Assembly (NCBI GenBank): GCA_001779455.1
Contig: MFKE01000005.1
Span: 350 to 13,650, forward strand
Direction of reading: 5' to 3'
Source: Candidatus Gottesmanbacteria bacterium RIFOXYB1_FULL_47_11
Lineage (GTDB): Bacteria; Patescibacteriota; Microgenomatia; UBA10105; UBA927
Length of the DNA stretch: 13,301 nucleotides
The translations under genes and the position numbers were made by a program. The notes under the pieces were generated by a model. It ran no database searches, had not been told where the DNA came from, and saw nothing but the letters and a program-made list of their open reading frames with translations. Positions 6,596 through 11,955 of the stretch are shown here, in pieces. The first letter of the stretch is position 1. Each line of letters starts with the position of its first letter.

Positions 6596-6706
6596 ATGAA
6601 AAGGGTACGAAAAATGATCGCCTCAACCACGCGTAGGTTTAGATCAGGCGATGATGGAGCCCGCAAGAAGAAGAAACAGCTGATATATACATATTATTCA
6701 TATTAA
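6596..6706 (+). CDS. Candidate small basic peptide gene (36 aa)
   Basis: A plus-strand frame opens with ATG at 6596, preceded at 11 bases by the purine-rich AGGAGAGGGG (6575-6584), and ends with TAA at 6704-6706. The product is 36 residues and strongly basic (MKRVRKMIASTTRRF at the start) and finishes with KKKKQLIYTYYSY. It matches no family I know. It lies between the radical SAM pair and their putative regulator, but on the opposite strand. Its last codons run into the first palindrome of the control region, and it covers a terminator-like hairpin of the other strand. It could be a substrate peptide, an unrelated small protein or chance. The hairpin explains part of the sequence equally well, so I keep confidence low. 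Confidence 0.2.
   Translation: MKRVRKMIASTTRRFRSGDDGARKKKKQLIYTYYSY
6611..6652 (-). terminator. Terminator-like hairpin between the regulator gene and the radical SAM operon
   Basis: On the minus strand ATCGCCT (6652-6646) pairs with AGGCGAT (6623-6617), with an inner AACC/GGTT stem, followed by CATTTTT. It may end transcription of the surface-protein/regulator operon. If the radical SAM promoter lies upstream, over the palindromes, it would instead act as an attenuator in their leader. The five-T run is short, so strength is uncertain. Confidence 0.5.
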
Positions 6707-6732
6707 CTCGTTAATATATTAACATGTTAATA
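6701..6732. promoter_or_regulatory. Two abutting 16-bp palindromes, putative operators of the TrpR-like regulator
   Basis: TATTAACTCGTTAATA (6701-6716) and TATTAACATGTTAATA (6717-6732) lie directly end to end. The second is a perfect palindrome; the first deviates only in the central two bases. They share the half-site TATTAAC and lie nine bases downstream of the stop of the TrpR/YerC-like gene and upstream of the radical SAM pair. TTAACA in the second copy could serve as a -35, so a bound repressor would cover the promoter. Assignment to this regulator is inferred from position and symmetry. Confidence 0.6.
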
Positions 6733-6740
6733 CGAAGCTG

Positions 6741-7031
6741 TCAAGAGGTATGTTTTTTGAGGGTACGGTCGCCGACGGCTTTGTAGCCGCCCATGCCTTT
6801 GTGAAGCCAATGGGCGACCCGGGTGACTGTTGCTGTAGATACGCGCAGTTTGCGGGCAATGTTCGTATAGGACATGCCAAGGTAAAGCATTTTTACTACC
6901 TGCCACCGATTGGAAAATTCTTTAATTTCAGCAAGCGTTAAAAGATCGCGGAAGAATTGTTTTGTTTCGGTTTCGTTTTTCAGTGAGAGTATTGCGGTAT
7001 AGAGTTCGTCTGATGTGCTGATTTTTTTCAT
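6741..7031 (-). CDS. TrpR/YerC-YecD family transcriptional regulator
   Basis: The 96-residue protein resembles YerC/YecD-type members of the Trp repressor superfamily: TAILSLKNETETKQFFRDLLTLAEIKEFSNR, then a helix-turn-helix at about 53-76 (MSYTNIARKLRVSTATVTRV). The length matches the family (about 95-105). These are small dimeric DNA-binding proteins; TrpR binds tryptophan, but the ligand of YerC-type proteins is not established and none can be read here. The ATG overlaps the TGA of the upstream surface-protein gene (ATGA at 7031-7028), so translation is coupled to it. Immediately downstream lie two tandem 16-bp palindromes and then the radical SAM operon, which makes control of that operon a reasonable inference. 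Confidence 0.85.
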   Translation of the reverse strand: MKKISTSDELYTAILSLKNETETKQFFRDLLTLAEIKEFSNRWQVVKMLYLGMSYTNIARKLRVSTATVTRVAHWLHKGMGGYKAVGDRTLKKHTS

Positions 7032-7774
7032 GGTGTTGGTTTGGGGGTGGTTTTCACTGTTGCCGAGGGGGAGGCGGTCTTTGTGGGCGTTGGCGTGGGG
7101 GTCGGGGTTGCACCGCTTGTGTTGCCGATATCCAGAACCCGCGCGGCGCTTATGCGGCTTTTGTCTTTACTTTGTGTACCTAACACATGGACCGTGTCGC
7201 CCACGAGCAGTTTGGAAAATGCCCCTTTGGCCGTGCCGTCCTCTTTATTCCATAGGGTATTTTTTGTCGTACTTTCGATGTCGACAATATAGGATTGCCC
7301 TTCGGGCGTCGCCACGGTCACCGTGAAGTTTTTTTTGTCGCTCTGGGTAATTGTTCCGGAAATGCGCAGGGGGATAGCGCCCTGGATAAATATGACTTTT
7401 GCCTTCAGCAGCTCCAGTGCCGCATCATAATCGCCGAATACGGCAACCGTATCTCCCTTCGCCAAATCGTCGGTCGTCAGATCCGTCCGCTCACCTTTAA
7501 TGATTTGTGCAACTTTTATCGTGTCGGTGAGTTCTATTTTAACGTCGCTCGTTTTTGTTTCTACGGTTATTGTTGATACGCTGGTTGTTTTTACCGTACC
7601 CCATATCGCGCGTTTTTGGGATTGCTTGAGCTGCGTTGCTGCCGATGCTAGGCGGTCTTTCAACTCATCAAGTTTTTGGTTTGTTGCGGGGGTTGTTGCC
7701 GATTCCGTGGAAGTGGCGGCATAGACGGATGTTGTTAAGAATAATATGGCGAATACAGCAATTAATTTATTCAT
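7028..7774 (-). CDS. Exported protein with two DUF5666-like beta domains and Thr-Pro tail
   Basis: A 248-residue protein with a signal peptide (MNKLIAVFAILFLTTSVYAA, probable cleavage after residue 20). A short Ser/Thr-rich helix region (about 21-55) is followed by two similar beta-rich domains, about 56-133 (RAIWGTVKTTSVSTITVET...KGDTVAVFG) and 136-218 (LRISGTITQSDKKNFTVTV...VGDTVHVLG). The pattern GTI/V...TVTV...GDTV.V.G is typical of DUF5666-like OB-fold domains in exported bacterial proteins of unknown function. The last 27 residues are a low-complexity Thr/Pro/Ser/Lys tail (ATPTPTPTPTK) that may span or attach to the cell envelope. It begins one base after the upstream gene's stop, and the TrpR-like gene overlaps its own stop by four bases. 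Confidence 0.72.
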   Translation of the reverse strand: MNKLIAVFAILFLTTSVYAATSTESATTPATNQKLDELKDRLASAATQLKQSQKRAIWGTVKTTSVSTITVETKTSDVKIELTDTIKVAQIIKGERTDLTTDDLAKGDTVAVFGDYDAALELLKAKVIFIQGAIPLRISGTITQSDKKNFTVTVATPEGQSYIVDIESTTKNTLWNKEDGTAKGAFSKLLVGDTVHVLGTQSKDKSRISAARVLDIGNTSGATPTPTPTPTKTASPSATVKTTPKPTP

Positions 7775-7775
7775 A

Positions 7776-8216
7776 TTATAATTCTTCTTCCGTGTAATAG
7801 GTAATTACGGCCGATGTTGCCTGTTTGTCATTCAGATACGACGTCACGACGACATCATTCTTGCCTTCAACGAGGGTTACTTTTCCGGCAAATTTCCCGT
7901 CATCTTTAACCACCACGACCGTTTCGTCTGTCGGCCCTCCGATGACAACCGTTGCGCCGGGGCTTGTTGCACCGGACACAAGCAGCACTTCGTTGCTTTC
8001 TATAGAGTCAGGCAGCGGGCTTTCGATCGTGACGGCAAATTGAGGCGGCGTGGGAGTCGGGGTCACCGCATTTTTTTTCTGCTGGGAAAAAGATATTGTA
8101 GGGAGCTTGATGGGCGGAAATAGTTTAAGGAAATTCGGCCCGGCGAGCAGTAATCCGGTGATGAGAAGCCCGATCCCGAATCCGATAAGAGTTGCCAGTA
8201 GCGCGTCTTTGTTCAT
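7776..8216 (-). CDS. Membrane-anchored protein with an Ig-like/glucodextranase-B-like domain
   Basis: The 146-residue protein has one N-terminal transmembrane anchor (about 5-27, LLATLIGFGIGLLITGLLLAG), a linker with VTPTPTPP at 51-58, and one extracellular beta domain at about 60-142. The pattern IESPLPDSIESNEVLLVSGATSPGATVVI...DDGKFAGKVTLVEGKNDVVVTS resembles the glucodextranase-like domain B/bacterial Ig-like fold, usually a structural or binding module. It is the first gene of a three-gene operon with the DUF5666-like protein and the TrpR-like regulator. Its promoter overlaps the divergent promoter of the MBL-fold gene, and the predicted transcript starts only a few bases before the ATG. 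Confidence 0.75.
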   Translation of the reverse strand: MNKDALLATLIGFGIGLLITGLLLAGPNFLKLFPPIKLPTISFSQQKKNAVTPTPTPPQFAVTIESPLPDSIESNEVLLVSGATSPGATVVIGGPTDETVVVVKDDGKFAGKVTLVEGKNDVVVTSYLNDKQATSAVITYYTEEEL

Positions 8217-8221
8217 TGGTG

Positions 8222-8250
8222 TTGCTAAGGATAGCCAAATCTGATATAAA
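8222..8250 (+). promoter_or_regulatory. Promoter of the MBL-fold/dnaB operon
   Basis: TTGCTA (8222-8227), a 17-base spacer, then TATAAA (8245-8250). The predicted start near 8257 leaves one or two bases before the ATG at 8259, so the message should be leaderless. No Shine-Dalgarno sequence is present. Confidence 0.6.
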
Positions 8251-8256
8251 ATGCAA
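8228..8256 (-). promoter_or_regulatory. Promoter of the surface-protein/regulator operon
   Basis: On the minus strand TTGCAT (8256-8251), a 17-base spacer, then TATCCT (8233-8228), with the predicted start a few bases before the ATG at 8216. It overlaps almost completely with the divergent promoter at 8222-8250, so the two should exclude each other. Confidence 0.5.
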
Positions 8257-8258
8257 GC

Positions 8259-8741
8259 ATGGACATTTCATTTGTAAACCAATCGTCGTTTCGGCTCAGA
8301 GGAAAACTTGCGATGGTCATCGTGGACCAGAAGTCGCTACGGGTGGAGGACCGTGCTGGGGGAGCCCCGTACCAAATCCGCGGGCCGGGCGAGTACGAAG
8401 TAAAAGGAGTCGGGGTGATCGGATTGTCGGCGGCGGGGACCACGATCTACCGGATAGAAATTGACGGCGTATCCGTGTTATATCTCGGCGGACTTACCCA
8501 GCCGCTCACAAGCGACCAGGTTGACCTGTTGGACGGCGTGGATGTTCTTATCGTTCCCGTCGGTGTTCCGTCGGTGATAAAAGAAATCGAGCCCTCAATC
8601 GTCATCCCCACACAGTACGATCCGCACGGCTTGTCCGCATTTTTGAAGGAATTCGGGAAAGATGATGTAGCGCCCCAGCCAAAATTGTCCGTCACCCGTG
8701 ATAAACTTCCGGAACAGCTAGAGGTAGTGGTACTGGCGTAA
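8259..8741 (+). CDS. MBL-fold pseudoenzyme (metallo-beta-lactamase superfamily without metal ligands)
   Basis: The 160-residue protein matches the shape of small MBL-fold hydrolases (UPF0173-like): MDISFVNQSSFRL at the start, IRGPGEYEVKGVGVIGL (about 40-56), TTIYRIEIDGVSVLYLGGLTQPLT (about 61-84), VDVLIVPVG (about 94-102), and EPSIVIPTQYDP (about 111-122). Active members carry HxHxDH, an HLGD-type aspartate and a PxHY histidine. Here the HxHxDH segment is absent, the GD is YLGG, and the PxHY histidine is Gln (PTQY). The expected length is about 200-220 residues, so about 50 residues around the missing motif are gone. It is therefore unlikely to be a metallohydrolase and may be structural or regulatory. 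dnaB starts 17 bases downstream and is probably cotranscribed. Confidence 0.75.
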   Translation: MDISFVNQSSFRLRGKLAMVIVDQKSLRVEDRAGGAPYQIRGPGEYEVKGVGVIGLSAAGTTIYRIEIDGVSVLYLGGLTQPLTSDQVDLLDGVDVLIVPVGVPSVIKEIEPSIVIPTQYDPHGLSAFLKEFGKDDVAPQPKLSVTRDKLPEQLEVVVLA

Positions 8742-8758
8742 GTTTAGTTTTCAACGTT

Positions 8759-10102
8759 ATGACCAATCTCAAAGTTCCTCCGCATGATGACGCCGCCGAA
8801 CAATCGGTTCTCGGGGCAATTCTTATTGATAAAGATGCGATGATTGAGGTTGCAGAGTTTCTGCGGTCCGAGCATTTTTATTCCGACGCGCATGCGGCCA
8901 TATACGGGGCCATGCTCACACTGTACGAGGCCCATGAACCCTTAGATGTTGTATCCGTGACCTCCCAGCTCAAAAAAGAGGGGACGCTCAAAACCGTGGG
9001 CGGCGCCTCTGTGGTGTCTGCGCTGTTGGATGCCGTACCGACAAGTGCCCATGCGCTTAAGTACGCGCGCATCATTCAGGAAAATTTTACCAAGCGGCGC
9101 CTCATAGAGCTTGGGGCACGCGTGACGGAGCTTGCTTTCCGCGAGCAGGGAGAGGCGCAGGAAATACTGGACAGCGCTGAGCAGGAAATTTTTGCGATTT
9201 CCCAGGCGGCAACCAAACGCGATTTTATCCCGATTAAAGATGCCCTTGCATCGTCCTTTGACCGGCTGGACGAACTGCACAAGCGCGCAGGGGGCCTGCG
9301 GGGTGTGCCCACGGGCTTTTCGGACATCGACTTTAAGCTCGCCGGCATGCAGGACGCAAACCTTCTCATTCTTGCCGCCCGCCCGGGTACCGGCAAAACC
9401 GCGATGATTTTGAATATCTCTCAGTATGTCGCGGTGAAAGAAAAAATTCCCGTCGGTATATTTTCCCTTGAAATGAGCAAAGAAGAGCTTGTGGACCGGT
9501 TGTTGGTTTCACAGGCAGATATCGACGCGTGGAAACTCAAAACCGGTAAACTGTCGGATGACGACTTTACCCGGCTTTCGGAGGCAATGGGGGAGCTTGC
9601 CGAGGCGCCGATTTTTATTGACGACACGCCGGGCCTCAATATTTTGGAAATGCGCACCAAAGCGCGCCGTCTGCAGGTGGAGCACGGCGTCAAACTGATT
9701 GTTGTTGATTACTTGCAGCTTGCCGACTCGGGGCGGAAATTTGATAACCGCGTGCAGGAAGTCTCGGTGATTTCGCAAAGCCTCAAAAATTTGGCCCGTG
9801 AACTGCGGGTGCCGGTACTGGCCTGTTCACAGCTTTCGCGCGCGGTTGAATCCCGCGGGAGTCGCGTGCCGGAGCTTTCGGATTTGCGGGAATCCGGCTC
9901 CATCGAGCAGGATGCGGACGTGGTCATGTTTCTGTACCGTGAAGAGGGTGACCAGACACAGTGGGGGGAGCAGATCCCGACCAAACTCCGTGTTGCCAAG
10001 CACAGGAACGGACCATTGGGTGAAGTAGACCTTATCTTCCGCGGTGACCGTATCCGTTTCTATGGTATAGAGCGTAAGCGCGAGGAAGCCCCGGCAAAAT
10101 GA
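8759..10102 (+). CDS. dnaB: Replicative DNA helicase DnaB
   Basis: Hexameric 5'-3' helicase that unwinds the replication fork. The 447-residue protein has the N-terminal domain at about 1-110 (PPHDDAAEQSVLGAIL), a linker, and the RecA-like helicase domain. Walker A is ARPGTGKT at 197-204, the catalytic glutamate is in FSLEMS (E228), Walker B is LIVVDYLQL (D297), the motif H3-like ACSQLSR is at 345-351, and the arginine finger region is KHRNG (414-418). Length and motifs are normal, and there is no intein in the Walker A loop, a frequent insertion site in dnaB. It follows the MBL-fold pseudoenzyme by 17 bases, has no Shine-Dalgarno sequence, and ends with TGA inside the presumed promoter of tRNA-Leu. 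A sampled stretch has high GC (36 of 60 at 9301-9360). Confidence 0.97.
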   Translation: MTNLKVPPHDDAAEQSVLGAILIDKDAMIEVAEFLRSEHFYSDAHAAIYGAMLTLYEAHEPLDVVSVTSQLKKEGTLKTVGGASVVSALLDAVPTSAHALKYARIIQENFTKRRLIELGARVTELAFREQGEAQEILDSAEQEIFAISQAATKRDFIPIKDALASSFDRLDELHKRAGGLRGVPTGFSDIDFKLAGMQDANLLILAARPGTGKTAMILNISQYVAVKEKIPVGIFSLEMSKEELVDRLLVSQADIDAWKLKTGKLSDDDFTRLSEAMGELAEAPIFIDDTPGLNILEMRTKARRLQVEHGVKLIVVDYLQLADSGRKFDNRVQEVSVISQSLKNLARELRVPVLACSQLSRAVESRGSRVPELSDLRESGSIEQDADVVMFLYREEGDQTQWGEQIPTKLRVAKHRNGPLGEVDLIFRGDRIRFYGIERKREEAPAK

Positions 10103-10108
10103 TATAAT
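10103..10108 (+). promoter_or_regulatory. -10 box in front of tRNA-Leu
   Basis: A perfect TATAAT begins immediately after the last base of the dnaB stop codon and lies 12 bases before the tRNA 5' end. I see no good -35 in the end of dnaB. Transcripts from here would continue into the two orphan genes and probably the NIF3 gene. Confidence 0.55.
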
Positions 10109-10120
10109 ACCGATGGTATT

Positions 10121-10206
10121 GCCTGGGTGGCGGAATTGGTAGACGCGCAGCTCTCAAAAAGCTGTGAAGCTAACACTTCATGAGAGTCCGAGTCTCTCCC
10201 TAGGCA
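10121..10206 (+). tRNA. tRNA-Leu (anticodon CAA)
   Basis: A complete 86-base cloverleaf. The acceptor stem is GCCTGGG/CCTAGGC with one G-T pair, and the D arm is GCG/CGC with a GG-containing loop. The anticodon stem is CAGCT/AGCTG with loop CTCAAAA (anticodon CAA at 10155-10157, reads UUG). The long variable arm TGAAG/CTTCA is typical of tRNA-Leu, and the T stem is GAGAG/CTCTC. The discriminator base is A, as expected for leucine. The gene is followed by CTA rather than CCA, so CCA must be added enzymatically. One oddity is the T loop TCCGAGT: position 55 is C instead of the near-universal T. A second, different tRNA-Leu-like 3' end occurs about 410 bases downstream. Confidence 0.93.
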
Positions 10207-10217
10207 CTAATGGAATT

Positions 10218-10583
10218 ATGACAGAAACTTTTAAACCGGTGAGCATGTGGTGTGACCTAGGACAAGGTCATGCTGACATACATATATCTGAGGATGGGAG
10301 CCGCGGGTATGCTTCTGAAGTTTGTGCAGAATGCTATTTATATACAGATATGGAACTTGCTCGCGCAGAAGGCACCTCTTTTGAAAAAGATAAAGCCGTC
10401 GAACGATTAGTCCAAACCATACGAAGCACTCCCTCCAGACCGGTAATTATTGAATGTCTTCCTCCGGTAAAAGAAGTCGCGGATGCCATATATCCTCCGG
10501 AGGTAAGAGCAATGAGTGAAATCATTTCTAGAGCTTTACAACGTGCTGCGACGTTACCTAAATCCGAAGGAGAGAATGGGTAA
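10218..10583 (+). CDS. Orphan protein encoded directly behind tRNA-Leu
   Basis: I do not recognise this 121-residue protein. It has cysteines at 12, 36, 39 and 80 (with CAEC at 36-39), a His/Asp-containing start (DLGQGHADIHISEDG), a charged helical middle (about 46-70) and a helical C-terminus. There is no signal peptide or membrane segment. The ATG at 10218 lies 11 bases after the tRNA 3' end; the same frame extends upstream into the tRNA, which cannot be coding, so this start is preferred. No Shine-Dalgarno sequence is present. Twelve bases after its TAA begins a displaced tRNA-Leu 3' end. Position and composition suggest acquired DNA. Confidence 0.6.
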   Translation: MTETFKPVSMWCDLGQGHADIHISEDGSRGYASEVCAECYLYTDMELARAEGTSFEKDKAVERLVQTIRSTPSRPVIIECLPPVKEVADAIYPPEVRAMSEIISRALQRAATLPKSEGENG

Positions 10584-10595
10584 TATAAAAAAATA

Positions 10596-10620
10596 ATGGG
10601 TTCGATTCCCACCCTAGGAA
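10596..10620 (+). pseudogene. Displaced 3' end of a tRNA-Leu (T arm plus acceptor strand)
   Basis: ATGGG-TTCGATT-CCCAC forms a canonical T arm (one A-C mismatch at the stem base), directly followed by CCTAGGA and ACTA, equivalent to an acceptor 3' strand, discriminator and tail. The acceptor strand matches the 5' strand of the intact tRNA-Leu in six of seven positions. The intact tRNA has a different T arm but the same CCTAGG core and ACTA tail, so this is not a simple local duplication. No D or anticodon arm precedes it. It resembles the displaced end left by integration at a tRNA gene. Confidence 0.8.
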
Positions 10621-10622
10621 CT

Positions 10623-10991
10623 ATGACTATTAAAGAAGTTTCTTCCTGTAGTATCCATTTTACGGATCATAATCCCATTGCGTTTGCAAAAGCAATTAAA
10701 GCATGTGCTATTAATACTGATGATGGGAGAATGTCTATACTACACAAAGCTGTAGCTGATGATATAGATAGATTGTTGAGGAATCAATTATTCCCAATGT
10801 CTAAAAAAGGAGAAGGTCGAATGCTTTCTTTATCGTTTGAGGGTCAGTCGTATATGATTAAGTATGCTGTTGGATCTGATTTAATGATGATTAATTGTCA
10901 CCCCGGAGAGATGCCCGGGGTAGAACCATTAAGGTTGACAGCAGAATACATTGACCATTTAGCCTCTATGGAGGATAATACGCGAGAATAA
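10623..10991 (+). CDS. Orphan protein encoded directly behind the displaced tRNA end
   Basis: I do not recognise this 122-residue protein. It appears soluble, with a start MTIKEVSSCSIHFTDHNPIAFAK-like segment, a helix-rich middle (about 38-55), a strand pair MLSLSFEGQSYMIKY (67-81), and LMMINCHPGEMPG (about 87-99). The ATG at 10623 uses the A of the ACTA tail after the tRNA fragment; an earlier in-frame ATG at 10596 lies inside the fragment and is unlikely. The fragment's TAGGA lies only three bases from the ATG, too close for an ideal ribosome binding site. The DNA is low in GC (20 of 60 at 10741-10800) against dnaB. The stop lies one base before the NIF3-family ATG. Confidence 0.6.
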   Translation: MTIKEVSSCSIHFTDHNPIAFAKAIKACAINTDDGRMSILHKAVADDIDRLLRNQLFPMSKKGEGRMLSLSFEGQSYMIKYAVGSDLMMINCHPGEMPGVEPLRLTAEYIDHLASMEDNTRE

Positions 10992-10992
10992 T

Positions 10993-11955
10993 ATGAAACT
11001 GAAAGATATATATAGTTTAGCAGTCAAGATGGGGATTGAGGCGGATCCGCGGGGGAAAGAGGGGGTTGCCAAGCTTCTTGCACGCCGGAAAAAGGAATAC
11101 GATGAGTTACCCGCGTCCAAACAAAAAGAATTTGATCTGGAGGATTTTCACAATCCCTATACGGACTCCCGGATTTTTCTGGGAAACCCAAATCTTGAAG
11201 TTGACTGCGTCATGGCCGGAATAGATATCAATGCGGCCGAAGTACTTCTGGCCGATCGGTTAAACCAAAAAGGTAAGGGAATCGATTTACTATGGACCCA
11301 TCACCCGGAGGGCGCGTCTCTGGCATCCCTTCATGAAGTGATGGATGTCCAGGCGGATATTTGGGCCAAATACGGCGTTCCCATCAATATCGCCGAGGGC
11401 GTGATGCACGACCGGATTCGCGAGGTGCAACGGAAAATCAGCCCGGTTAATCACGCCGAAGCGGTTGATGCCGCGCGGCTTCTGGGGCTGGCGTTCATGG
11501 GCACGCATACCATTACCGATAATCTCGTGCATACCTATATGGAACAGTTATTTGCAAAAGCCAAGCCCGAAACCGTCGGTGATGTTCTGGATATTCTTAA
11601 AAAAGAACCGGAATATCAGGAAGCAAGCAAGGGTAAGGCCGGACCTGTCATTTTTGCCGGGGATGCCCACAACCGGGCCGGACGCGTCGCACCGATTGAG
11701 TTTACCGGCGGCACGGAGCCCTCGCCCGTCATTTATGAAAAGCTTGCAGCGGCAGGCGTGGGTACCGTTGTCGGCATGCACGCGGGAGAAGAGCACCGGA
11801 AAGAGGCGATGAAGTACCACATTAATCTGGTTATCGCCGGCCACATGAGCTCAGACAGTCTGGGGATGAATCTTCTTCTTGACGCAATTGAGAAACGGGG
11901 AGTGGCAATTATCCCGTGCTCCGGGTTAATAAGAGTAAAAAGAATGCGACAGTAA
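10993..11955 (+). CDS. NIF3-like (DUF34) family protein
   Basis: The 320-residue protein belongs to the NIF3/DUF34 family, which binds two metal ions in a conserved His/Glu site; its biochemical role is not settled. Visible motifs are WTHHPEG (101-107), GMHAGEEH (261-268), and IAGHMSSDSLGMN (281-293), matching the expected metal ligands. An N-terminal part of about 60 residues (MKLKDIYSLAVKMGIEADPRG...) precedes the first conserved strand and is longer than in the short bacterial members. The ATG lies one base after the stop of the AT-rich orphan gene, so it is probably read from the tRNA/orphan transcript now. The 3' end overlaps a convergent gene by 47 bases. Confidence 0.85.
   Translation: MKLKDIYSLAVKMGIEADPRGKEGVAKLLARRKKEYDELPASKQKEFDLEDFHNPYTDSRIFLGNPNLEVDCVMAGIDINAAEVLLADRLNQKGKGIDLLWTHHPEGASLASLHEVMDVQADIWAKYGVPINIAEGVMHDRIREVQRKISPVNHAEAVDAARLLGLAFMGTHTITDNLVHTYMEQLFAKAKPETVGDVLDILKKEPEYQEASKGKAGPVIFAGDAHNRAGRVAPIEFTGGTEPSPVIYEKLAAAGVGTVVGMHAGEEHRKEAMKYHINLVIAGHMSSDSLGMNLLLDAIEKRGVAIIPCSGLIRVKRMRQ

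Noticed and set aside
6639..6701. 20-codon leader peptide on the minus strand upstream of the radical SAM genes (MNNMYISAVSSSCGLHHRLI)
   Set aside because: It has no ribosome binding site and no run of a single regulatory codon, and it lies antisense to another weak frame. It is too short to judge without comparison.
10207..10595. Intron splitting tRNA-Leu, with the 3' fragment as second exon
   Set aside because: The tRNA is complete before the insert, with fully paired acceptor and T stems. Joining to the distant fragment would introduce a mismatch in the acceptor and one in the T stem. The insert holds a reading frame but no recognisable group I core, and the break would not be in the anticodon loop.
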